This document shows positions 53,101-63,190 of a stretch of 64,000 bases of DNA, piece by piece. The notes below the pieces were generated by a model that did no database searches, had not been told where the DNA came from, and saw only the letters and a program-made list of their open reading frames with translations. Both the position numbers and the translations under genes were made by a program. The first letter of the stretch is position 1, and the number at the start of each line of letters is the position of its first letter. Source of the DNA: Paragordius varius. Lineage: Eukaryota > Nematomorpha. The stretch covers positions 682,001 through 746,000 of the forward strand of contig OZ176050.1 in assembly GCA_964247055.1 (NCBI GenBank), written 5' to 3'.

Positions 53101-56100
53101 TATTTAAAAAATTTATTTTATACGATTTTAAAAATAAAAATGGCTACCTAAAATCCAAATTTGATCAGGTGATGTCACCATAATTTTTTTTGGGTAGCCC
53201 TATGGTAGTTCCATCATCACCCCAAATATTTTCGAGATCGGAGTATAAATGTAATTTTTATGAATTTTTTAAATATTTAAAAAATTTATTTTATTCGATT
53301 TTAAAAATAAAAATGGCTATAAAATCCAAATTTGATCATATGATGTCGCCATAATTTTTTTTGGGTAGCCCTATGGTAGTTCCATCATAACCCCAAATAT
53401 TTTTGAGATCGGACTTTAAATGTAATCTTTATGAATTTTTTAAATATTTAAAAAATTTATTTTATACGATTTTAAAAATAAAAATGGCTACCTAAAATCC
53501 AAATTTGATCAGGTGATGTCACCATAATTTTTTTTGGGTAGCCCTATGGTAGTTCCATCATCACCCCAAATATTGTCGAGATCGGAGTATAAATGTAATT
53601 TTTTTGAATTTTTTAAATATTTAAAAAATTTATTTTATACGATTTTAAAAATAAAAATGGCTACCTAAAATCCAAATTTGATCAGGTGATGTCGCCATAA
53701 TTTTTTTTGGGTAGCCCTATGGTAGTTCCATCATCACCCCAAATATTGTCGAGATCGGAGTTTAAATGTAATTTTTTTGAATTTTTTAAATATTTAAAAA
53801 ATTTATTTTATACGATTTTAAAAATAAAAATGGCTACCTAAAATCCAAATTTGATCAGGTGATGTCACCATAATTTTTTTTGGGTAGCCCTATGGTAGTT
53901 CCATCATCACCCCAAATATTTTCGAGATCGGAGTATAAATGTAATTTTTATGAATTTTTTAAATATTTAAAAAATTTATTTTATACGATTTTAAAAATAA
54001 AAATGGCTACCTAAAATCCAAATTTGATCAGGTGATGTCGCCATGATTTTTTTTGGGTAGCCCTATAGTAGTTCCATCATCACCCCAAATATTTTTGAGA
54101 TCGGAGTATAAATGTAATTTTTATGAATTTTTTAAATATTTAAAAAATTTATTTTATACGATTTTAAAAATAAAAATGGCTACCTAAAATCCAAATTTGA
54201 TCAGGTGATGTCACCATAATTTTTTTTGGGTAGCCCTATGGTAGTTCCATCATCACGCCAAATATTGTCGAGATCGGAGTTTAAATGTAATTTTTTTGAA
54301 TTTTTTAAATATTTAAAAAATTTATTTTATACGATTTTAAAAATAAAAATGGCTACCTAAAATCCAAATTTGATCAGGTGATGTCACCATAATTTTTTTT
54401 GGGTAGCCCTATGGTAGTTCCATCATCACCCCAAATATTTTCGAGATCGGAGTATAAATGTAATTTTTATGAATTTTTTAAATATTTAAAAAATTTATTT
54501 TATACGATTTTAAAAATAAAAATGGCTACCTAAAATCCAAATTTGATCAGGTGATGTCACCATAATTTTTTTTGGGTAGCCCTATGGTAGTTCCATCATC
54601 ACCCCAAATATTGTCGAGATCGGAGTTTAAATGTAATTTTTTTGAATTTTTTAAATATTTAAAAAATTTATTTTATACGATTTTAAAAATAAAAATGGCT
54701 ACCTAAAATCCAAATTTGATCAGGTGATGTCACCATAATTTTTTTTGGGTAGCCCTATGGTAGTTCCATCATCACCCCAAATATTTTCGAGATCGGAGTA
54801 TAAATGTAATTTTTATGAATTTTTTAAATATTTAAAAAATTTATTTTATACGATTTTAAAAATAAAAATAGCTACCTAAAATCCAAATTTGATCAGGTGA
54901 TGTCACCATAATTTTTTTTGGGTAGCCCTATGGTAGTTCCATCATCACCCCAAATATTTTCGAGATCGGAGTATAAATGTAATTTTTATGAATTTTTTAA
55001 ATATTTAAAAAATTTATTTTATTCGATTTTAAAAATAAAAATGGCTATAAAATCCAAATTTGATCAGGTGATGTCGCCATAATTTTTTTTGGGTAGGCCT
55101 ATGGTAGTTCCATCATAACCCCAAATATTTTTGTAATCGGACTTTCAATGTAATTTTTATGAATTTTTTAAATATTTAAAAAATTTATTTTATACGATTT
55201 TAAAAATAAAAATGGCTACCTAAAATCCAAATTTGATCAGGTGATGTCACCATAATTTTTTTTGGGTAGCCCTATGGTAGTTCCATCATCACCCCAAATA
55301 TTGTCGAGATCGGAGTATAAATGTAATTTTTTTGAATTTTTTAAATATTTAAAAAATTTATTTTATACGATTTTAAAAATAAAAATGGCTACCTAAAATC
55401 CAAATTTGATCAGGTGATGTCGCCATAATTTTTTTGGGTAGCCCTATGGTAGTTCCATCATCACCCCAAATATTTTCGAGATCGGAGTATAAATGTAATT
55501 TTTATGAATTTTTTAAATATTTAAAAAATTTATTTTATACGATTTTAAAAATAAAAATGGCTACCTAAAATCCAAATTTGATCAGGTGAGTCACTATAAT
55601 TTTTTTGGGTAGCCCTATGGTAGTTCCATCATCACCACAAATATTGTCGAGATCGGAGTATAAATGTAATTTTTTTGAATTTTTTAAATATTTAAAAAAT
55701 TTATTTTATACGATTTTAAATATAAAAATGGCTACCTAAAATCCAAATTTGATCAGGTGATGTCGCCATAATTTTTTTTGGGTAGCCCTATGGTAGTTCC
55801 ATCATAACCCCAAATATTTTGGGGATCGGAATATAAATGTAATTTTTATGAATTTTTTAAATATTTAAAAAATTTATTTTATACGATTTTAAAAATAAAA
55901 ATGGCTACCTAAAATCCAAATTTGATCAGGTGATGTCACCATAATTTTTTTTGGGTAGCCCTATGGTAGTTCCATCATCACCCCAAATATTGTCGAGATC
56001 GGAGTATAAATGTAATTTTTATGAATTTTTTAAATATTTAAAAAATTTATTTTATACGATTTTAAAAATAAAAATGGCTACCTAAAATCCAAATTTGATC

Positions 56101-59100
56101 AGGTGATGTCGCCATAATTTTTTTTGGGTAGCCCTATGGTAGTTCCATCATCACCCCAAATATTTTCGAGATCGGAGTATAAATGTAATTTTTATGAATT
56201 TTTTAAATATTTAAAAAAATTATTTTATACGATTATAAAAATAAAAATGGCTACCTAAAATCCAAATTTGATCAGGTGATGTCACCATAATTTTTTTTGG
56301 GTAGCCCTATGGTAGTTCCATCATCACCCCAAATATTGTCGAGATCGGAGTATAAATGTAATTTTTTTGAATTTTTTAAATATTTAAAAAATTTATCTTA
56401 TACGATTTTAAAAATAAAAATGGCTACCTAAAATCCAAATTTGATCAGGTGATGTCACCATAATTTTTTTTGGGTAGCCCTATGGTAGTTCCATCATCAC
56501 CCCAAATATTTTCGAGATCGGAGTATAAATGTAATTTTTATGAATTTTTTAAATATTTAAAAAATTTATTTTATACAATTTTAAAAATAAAAATGGCTAC
56601 CTAAAATCCAAATTTGATCAGGTGATGTCACCATAATTTTTTTTGGGTAGCCCTATGGTAGTTCCATCATCACCCCAAATATTTTCGAGATCGGAGTATA
56701 AATGTAATTTTTATGAATTTTTTAAATATTTAAAAAATTTATTTTATACGATTATAAAAATAAAAATGGCTACCTAAAATCCAAATTTGATCAGTGTCAC
56801 CATATTTTTTTTTGTGTAGCCCTATGGTAGTTCCATCATCACCCCAAATATTTTGGGGATCGGACTATAAATGTAATTTTTATGAATTTTTTAAATATTT
56901 AAGAAATTTATTTTATACGATTTTAAAAATAAAAATGGCTACCTAAAATCCAAATTTGATCAGGTGATGTCACTATAATTATTTTTGGGTAGCCCTATGG
57001 TAGTTCCATCATTACCCCAAATATTTTCGAGATCGGAGTATAAATGTAATTTTTATGAATTTTTTAAATATTTAAAAAATTTATTTTATACGATTTTAAA
57101 AATAAAAATGGCTACCTAAAATCCAAATTTGATCAGGTGATGTCACCATAATTTTTTTTGGGTAGCCCTATGGTAGTTCCATCATCACCCCAAATATTTT
57201 CGAAATCAGAGTATAAATGTAATTTTTATGAATTTTTTAAATATTTAAAAAATTTATTTTATACGATTTTAAAAATAAAAATGGCTACCTAAAATCCAAA
57301 TTTGATCAGGTGATGTCGCCATAATTTTTTTTGGGTAGCCCTATGGTAGTTCCATCATCACCCCAAATATTTTCGAGATCGGAGTATAAATGTAATTTTT
57401 ATGAATTTTTAAAATATTTAAAAAATTTATTTTATACGATTTTAAAAATAAAAATGGCTACCTAAAATCCAAATTTGATCAGGTGATGTCACCATAATTT
57501 TTTTTGGGTAGCCCTATGGTAGTTCCATCATCACCCCAAATATTGTCGAGATCGGAGTATAAATGTAATTTTTTTGAATTTTTTAAATATTTAAAAAATT
57601 TATTTTATACGATTTTAAAAATAAAAATGGCTACCTAAAATCCAAATTTGATCAGGTGATGTCGCCATAATTTTTTTTGGGTAGCCCTATGGTAGTTCCA
57701 TCATCACCCCAAATATTGTCGAGATCGGAGTATAAATGTAATTTTTTTGAATTTTTTAAATATTTAAAAAATTTATTTTATACGATTTTAAAAATAAAAA
57801 TGGCTACCTAAAATCCAAATTTGATCAGGTGATGTCACTATAATTTGTTTTGGGTAGCCCTATGGTAGTTCCATCATCACCCCAAATATTTTGGGGATCG
57901 GACTATAAATGTAATTTTTATGAATTTTTTTAAATATTTAAAAAATTTATTTTATACGATTTTAAAAATAAAAATGGCTACCTAAAATCCAAATTTGATC
58001 AGGTGATGTCACTATAATTTGTTTTGGGTAGCCCTATGGTAGTTCCATCATCACCCCAAATATTTTCGAGATCGGAGTATAAATGTAATTTTTATGAATT
58101 TTTTAAATATTTAAAAAATTTATTTTATACGATTTTCAAAATAAAAATGGCTACCTAAAATCCAAATTTGATCAGGTGATGTCACCATAATTTTTTTTGG
58201 GTAGCCCTATGGTAGTTCCATCATCACCCCAAATATTTTCGAGATCGGAGTATAAATGTAATTTTTATGAATTTTTTAAATATTTAAAAAATTTATTTTA
58301 TACGATTTTAAAAATAAAAATTGCTACCTAAAATCCAAATTTGATCAGGTGATGTCACCATATTTTTTTTTGGGTACCCCTATGGGAGTTCCATCATCAC
58401 CCCAAATATTTTGGGGATCGGACTATAAATGTAATTTTTATGAATTTTTTAAATATTTAAAAAATTTATTTTATACGATTTTAAAAATAAAAATGGCTAC
58501 CTAAAATCCAAATTTGATCAGGTGATGCCATAATTTTTTTTGGGTAGCCCTATGGTAGTTCCATCATCACCCCAAATATTTTCGAGATCGGAGTATAAAT
58601 GTAATTTTTATGAATTTTTTAAATATCTAAAAAATTTATTTTATACGATTTTAAAAATAAAAATGGCTACCTAAAATCCAAATTTGATCAGGTGATGTCA
58701 CCATAATTTTTTTTGGGTAGCCCTATGGTAGTTCCATCATCACCCCAAATATTGTCGAGATCGGAGTATAAATGTAATTTTTATGAATTTTTTAAATATT
58801 TAAAAAATTTATTTTATACGATTTTAAAAATAAAAATGGCTACCTAAAATCCAAATTTGATCAGGTGATGTCACCATAATTTTTTTTGGGTAGCCCTATG
58901 GTAGTTCCATCATCACCCCAAATATTTTCGAGATCGGAGTATAAATGTAATTTTTATGAATTTTTGAAATATTTAAAAAATTTATTTTATACGATTTTAA
59001 AAATAAAAATGGCTACCTAAAATCCAAATTTGATCAGGTGATGTCGCCATAATTTTTTTTGGGTAGCCCTATGGTAGTTCCATCATCACCCCAAATATTT

Positions 59101-59364
59101 TCGAGATCGGAGTATAAATGTAATTTTTATGAATTTTTTAAATATTTAAAAAATTTATTTTATACGATTTTAAAAATAAAAATGGCTACCTAAAATCCAA
59201 ATTTGATCAGGTGATGTCACCATAATTTTTTTTGGGTAGCCCTATGGTAGTTCCATCATCACCCCAAATATTTTCGAGATCGGAGTATAAATGTAATTTT
59301 TATGAATTTAAATATTTAAAAAATTTATTTTATACGATTTTAAAAATAAAAATGGCTTCCTAAA
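53101..59364 (+). repeat. Weakly ordered satellite segment with a 10-monomer echo
   Basis: GGCTATAAAATCC, a monomer start lacking the ACC, occurs at 53,312 and 55,043. Each is preceded by TTATTCGAT and followed by CATAACCCC and ACTTT(A/C)AATG, an offset of about 1,735 bp (ten monomers). Monomers with GGAGTTTAAATG near 53,759, 54,280 and 54,625 give three- and two-monomer steps. TAATTTGTTTTGGG near 57,843 and 58,018 is a single-monomer tandem copy. Short losses: GGTGAGTCACT near 55,586, GATCAGTGTCACC near 56,791 and GAATTTAAATATT near 59,306. No gene is seen. Confidence 0.78.
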
Positions 59365-61251
59365 ATCCAAATTTGATCAGGTGATGTCACCATAATTTTT
59401 TTTGGGTAGCCCTATGGTAGTTCCATCATCACCCCAAATATTTTCGAGATCGGAGTATAAATGTAATTTTTATGAATTTTTTAAATATTTAAAAAATTTA
59501 TTTTATACGATTTTAAAAATAAAAATGGCTACCTAAAATCCAAATTTGATCAGGTGATGTCACCATAATTTTTTTTGGGTAGCCCTATGGTAGTTCCATC
59601 ATCACCCCAAATATTTTCGAGATCGGAGTATAAATGTAATTTTTATGAATTTTTTTAAATATTGACAAAATTTATTTTATACGATTTTAAAAATAAAAAT
59701 GGCTACCAAAAATCCAAATTTGATCAGGTGATGTCACCATATTTTTTTTGGGTAGCCCTATGGTAGTTCCATCATCACCCCAAATATTGTCGAGATCGGA
59801 GTATAAATGTAATTTTTTTGAATTTTTTAAATATTTAAAAAATTTATTTTATACGATTTTAAAAATAAAAATGGCTACCTAAAATCCAAATTTGATCAGG
59901 TGATGTCGCCATAATTTTTTTTGGGTAGCCCTATGGTAGTTCCATCATAACCCCAAATATTTTTGAGATCGATCTTTAAATGTAATTTTTATGAATTTTT
60001 TAAATATTTAATAAATTTATTTTATACGATTTTAAAAATAAAAATGGCTACCTAAAATCCAAATTTGATCAGGTGATGTCACCATAATTTTTTTTGGGTA
60101 GCCCTATGGTAGTTCCATCATCACCCCAAATATTTTCGAGATCGGAGTATAAATGTAATTTTTATGAATTTTTTAAATATTTAAAAAATTTATTTTATAC
60201 GATTTTAAAAATAAAAATGGCTACCTAAAATCCAAATTTGATCAGGTGATGTCGCCATAATTTTTTTTGGGTAGCCCTATGGTAGTTCCATCATCACCCC
60301 AAATATTTTCGAGATCGGAGTATAAATGTAATTATGAATTTTTTAAATATTTAAAAAATTTATTTTATACGATTTTAAAAATAAAAATGGCTACCTAAAA
60401 TCCAAATTTGATCAGGTGATGTCACCGGTAGCCCTATGGTAGTTCCATCATCACCCCAAATATTTTCGAGATCGGAGTATAAATGTAATTTTTATGAATT
60501 TTTTAAATATTTAAAAAATTTATTTTATACGATTTTAAAAATTATAATGGCTTCCTAAAATCCAAATTTGATCAGGTGATGTCACCATAATTTTTTTTGG
60601 GTAGCCCTATGGTAGTTCCATCATCACCCCAAATATTTTCGAGATCGGAGTATAAATGTAATTTTTATGAATTTTTTAAATATTTAAAAAATTTATTTTA
60701 TACGATTATAAAAATAAAAATGGCTACCTAAAATCCAAATTTGATCATGTGATGTCACCATATTTTTTTTTGTGTAGCCCTATGGTAGTTCCATCATCAC
60801 CCCAAATATTTTCGAGATCGGAGTATAAACGTAATTTTTATGAATTTTTTAAATATTTAAAAAATTTATTTTATAATATTTTAAAAATAAAAATGGCTAC
60901 CTAAAATCCAAATTTGATCAGGTGATGTCACCATAATTTTTTTTGGGTAGCCCTATGGTAGTTCCATCATCACCCCAAATATTTTCGAGATCGGAGTATA
61001 AATGTAATTTTTATGAATTTTTTAAATATTTAAAAAATTTATTTTATACGATTTTAAAAATAAAAATGGCTACCTAAAATCCAAATTCGATCAGGTGATG
61101 TCGCCATAATTTTTTTTGGGTAGCCCTATAGTAGTTCCATCATCACCCCAAATATTTTCGAGATCGGAGTATAAATGTAATTTTTATGAATTTTTTAAAT
61201 ATTTAAAAAATTTATCTTATACGATTTTAAAAATAAAAATGGCTACCTAAA
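59365..61251 (+). repeat. 11-monomer tandem duplication, copy 1 (about 1,887 bp)
   Basis: Rare markers in order: AATATTGACAAAATTT at 59,659, GGCTACCAAAAATCC, CACCATATTTTTTTTGGG, GATCGATCTTTAAATG near 59,968, TTTAATAAATTT, TGTAATTATGAATT near 60,327, GTCACCGGTAGCCC at 60,421 (the whole poly-T run is lost), AAAAATTATAATGGCTTCC near 60,537, GATCATGTGATG, ATAAACGTAATT, TTTATAATATTTTAAAA and AATTCGATCAGG. Every one recurs at 1,886-1,887 bp. The boundaries are approximate because flanking monomers are near consensus. Confidence 0.92.
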
Positions 61252-61298
61252 ATCCAAATTTGATCAGGTGATGTCACCATAATTTTTTTTGGGTAGCC
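61241..61298. repeat. 7-bp inverted repeat GGCTACC / GGTAGCC, 44-nt loop
   Basis: GGCTACC at 61,241-61,247 is the exact reverse complement of GGTAGCC at 61,292-61,298. Both arms are conserved in the large majority of monomers. The loop holds the dyad GGTGA-TG-TCACC and the TGATCA palindrome, so the G+C-rich part of the monomer is a nested fold. Occasional variants hit one arm: GGCTAGC near 39, 1,589 and 3,835; GGTGGCC near 1,298 and 3,540; GGTTAGCC near 40,079 and 43,868. These single-arm changes argue against strict structural constraint. Confidence 0.8.
61267..61278. repeat. Dyad GGTGA-TG-TCACC in the monomer
   Basis: GGTGATGTCACC has 5 bp arms around a TG spacer. It exists in three common forms that spread along the array: TCACC (arms intact), TCGCC (one mismatch, adds a CpG) and TCACT (one mismatch, usually with a shorter T7 run after it). 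A fourth form lacks the TCAC and reads GGTGATGCCATAA; it is amplified between about 23.9 and 32.7 kb. The GGTGATG arm is also complementary to CATCACC 47 bases downstream. It could be a protein site, but no function is shown. Confidence 0.75.
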
Positions 61299-61342
61299 CT
61301 ATGGTAGTTCCATCATCACCCCAAATATTTTCGAGATCGGAG

Positions 61343-61350
61343 TATAAATG
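61343..61350 (+). promoter_or_regulatory. TATA-like motif TATAAATG in each monomer
   Basis: TATAAATG at consensus positions 105-112 fits the general eukaryotic TATA-box pattern TATAWAWR and follows a relatively G+C-rich GATCGGAG stretch. It is present in most monomers. It is lost or altered in the forms ending ACTTTAAATG (for example near 24,469, 27,739 and 28,431) and GTTTAAATG (near 53,759, 54,280 and 54,625). In 26% G+C DNA such a motif arises easily by chance, so a promoter role is only a possibility. Confidence 0.25.
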
Positions 61351-61361
61351 TAATTTTTATG

Positions 61362-61385
61362 AATTTTTTAAATATTTAAAAAATT
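61362..61385. repeat. 24-bp perfect AT palindrome inside the monomer
   Basis: Consensus positions 124-147 read the same on both strands: AATTTTTT, then AAATATTT, then AAAAAATT. It recurs in most monomers, so the window carries several hundred copies. Variants break it in places, for example the AAAAATTT form near 170, 513, 1,716 and 3,273, and the loss of the AATATTTA core near 39,301 and 41,537. Such a dyad can extrude as a cruciform or bind a dimeric AT-hook or homeodomain-type protein; that role is inference. Low sequence complexity alone makes AT palindromes more likely, but 24 bp is long for chance. Confidence 0.85.
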
Positions 61386-63190
61386 TATTTTATACGATTT
61401 TAAAAATAAAAATGGCTACCTAAAATCCAAATTTGATCAGGTGATGTCACCATAATTTTTTTTGGGTAGCCCTATGGTAGTTCCATCATCACCCCAAATA
61501 TTTTCGAGATCGGAGTATAAATGTAATTTTTATGAATTTTTTTAAATATTGACAAAATTTATTTTATACGATTTTAAAAATAAAAATGGCTACCAAAAAT
61601 CCAAATTTGATCAGGTGATGTCACCATATTTTTTTTGGGTAGCCCTATGGTAGTTCCATCATCACCCCAAATATTGTCGAGATCGGAGTATAAATGTAAT
61701 TTTTTTGAATTTTTTAAATATTTAAAAAATTTATTTTATACGATTTTAAAAATAAAAATGGCTACCTAAAATCCAAATTTGATCAGGTGATGTCGCCATA
61801 ATTTTTTTTGGGTAGCCCTATGGTAGTTCCATCATAACCCCAAATATTTTTGAGATCGATCTTTAAATGTAATTTTTATGAATTTTTTAAATATTTAATA
61901 AATTTATTTTATACGATTTTAAAAATAAAAATGGCTACCTAAAATCCAAATTTGATCAGGTGATGTCACCATAATTTTTTTTGGGTAGCCCTATGGTAGT
62001 TCCATCATCACCCCAAATATTTTCGAGATCGGAGTATAAATGTAATTTTTATGAATTTTTTAAATATTTAAAAAATTTATTTTATACGATTTTAAAAATA
62101 AAAATGGCTACCTAAAATCCAAATTTGATCAGGTGATGTCGCCATAATTTTTTTTGGGTAGCCCTATGGTAGTTCCATCATCACCCCAAATATTTTCGAG
62201 ATCGGAGTATAAATGTAATTATGAATTTTTAAATATTTAAAAAATTTATTTTATACGATTTTAAAAATAAAAATGGCTACCTAAAATCCAAATTTGATCA
62301 GGTGATGTCACCGGTAGCCCTATGGTAGTTCCATCATCACCCCAAATATTTTCGAGATCGGAGTATAAATGTAATTTTTATGAATTTTTTAAATATTTAA
62401 AAAATTTATTTTATACGATTTTAAAAATTATAATGGCTTCCTAAAATCCAAATTTGATCAGGTGATGTCACCATAATTTTTTTTGGGTAGCCCTATGGTA
62501 GTTCCATCATCACCCCAAATATTTTCGAGATCGGAGTATAAATGTAATTTTTATGAATTTTTTAAATATTTAAAAAATTTATTTTATACGATTATAAAAA
62601 TAAAAATGGCTACCTAAAATCCAAATTTGATCATGTGATGTCACCATATTTTTTTTTGTGTAGCCCTATGGTAGTTCCATCATCACCCCAAATATTTTCG
62701 AGATCGGAGTATAAACGTAATTTTTATGAATTTTTTAAATATTTAAAAAATTTATTTTATAATATTTTAAAAATAAAAATGGCTACCTAAAATCCAAATT
62801 TGATCAGGTGATGTCACCATAATTTTTTTTGGGTAGCCCTATGGTAGTTCCATCATCACCCCAAATATTTTCGAGATCGGAGTATAAATGTAATTTTTAT
62901 GAATTTTTTAAATATTTAAAAAATTTATTTTATACGATTTTAAAAATAAAAATGGCTACCTAAAATCCAAATTCGATCAGGTGATGTCGCCATAATTTTT
63001 TTTGGGTAGCCCTATAGTAGTTCCATCATCACCCCAAATATTTTCGAGATCGGAGTATAAATGTAATTTTTATGAATTTTTTAAATATTTAAAAAATTTA
63101 TCTTATACGATTTTAAAAATAAAAATGGCTACCTAAAATCCAAATTTGATCAGGTGATGTCACCATAATTTTTTTTGGGTAGCCCTATGG

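Larger units (their letters stand above)
61239..61411 (+). repeat. Representative consensus monomer, 173 bp
   Basis: This copy matches the majority base at every position I compared, so it serves as the reference unit. Numbering from the A of ATGGCTACC: GGCTACC at 3-9, CAAATTTG at 17-24, TGATCA at 23-28, GGTGATGTCACC at 29-40, a T8 run at 45-52, GGTAGCC at 54-60, CATCACC at 76-82, the subtype-defining stretch at about 88-104, TATAAATG at 105-112, a 24 bp palindrome at 124-147, and an A-rich tail to 173. Because 173 is not a multiple of 3, each reading frame shifts at every monomer, and ATG GCT ACC TAA ends almost at once. This choice of start is a convention; the true breakpoints of amplification are unknown. 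Confidence 0.93.
61252..63190 (+). repeat. 11-monomer tandem duplication, copy 2
   Basis: It repeats the unit from 59,365 with all rare variants in the same order (AATATTGAC near 61,546, GTCACCGGTAGCCC at 62,307, TTTATAATATTTT near 62,758). The only difference I noticed inside is a T-run one base shorter near 62,225. The match ends near 63,190-63,213, where GGTACTTCC and TTGTCGAG appear. Such identity in DNA with many variants marks this as one of the youngest events in the window. Confidence 0.92.

Noticed and set aside
61283-61290. Poly-T runs as RNA polymerase III terminators or SINE tails
   Set aside because: T-runs of 6-9 occur in every monomer, but there is no A-box/B-box promoter pair and no tRNA-like or other SINE body.
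61329-61345. Possible CENP-B box (TTCGAGATCGGAG)
   Set aside because: The CENP-B box core needs TTCG, four bases, A, two bases, then CGGG. Here CGG follows TTCG after only four bases and there is no CGGG at the required spacing.
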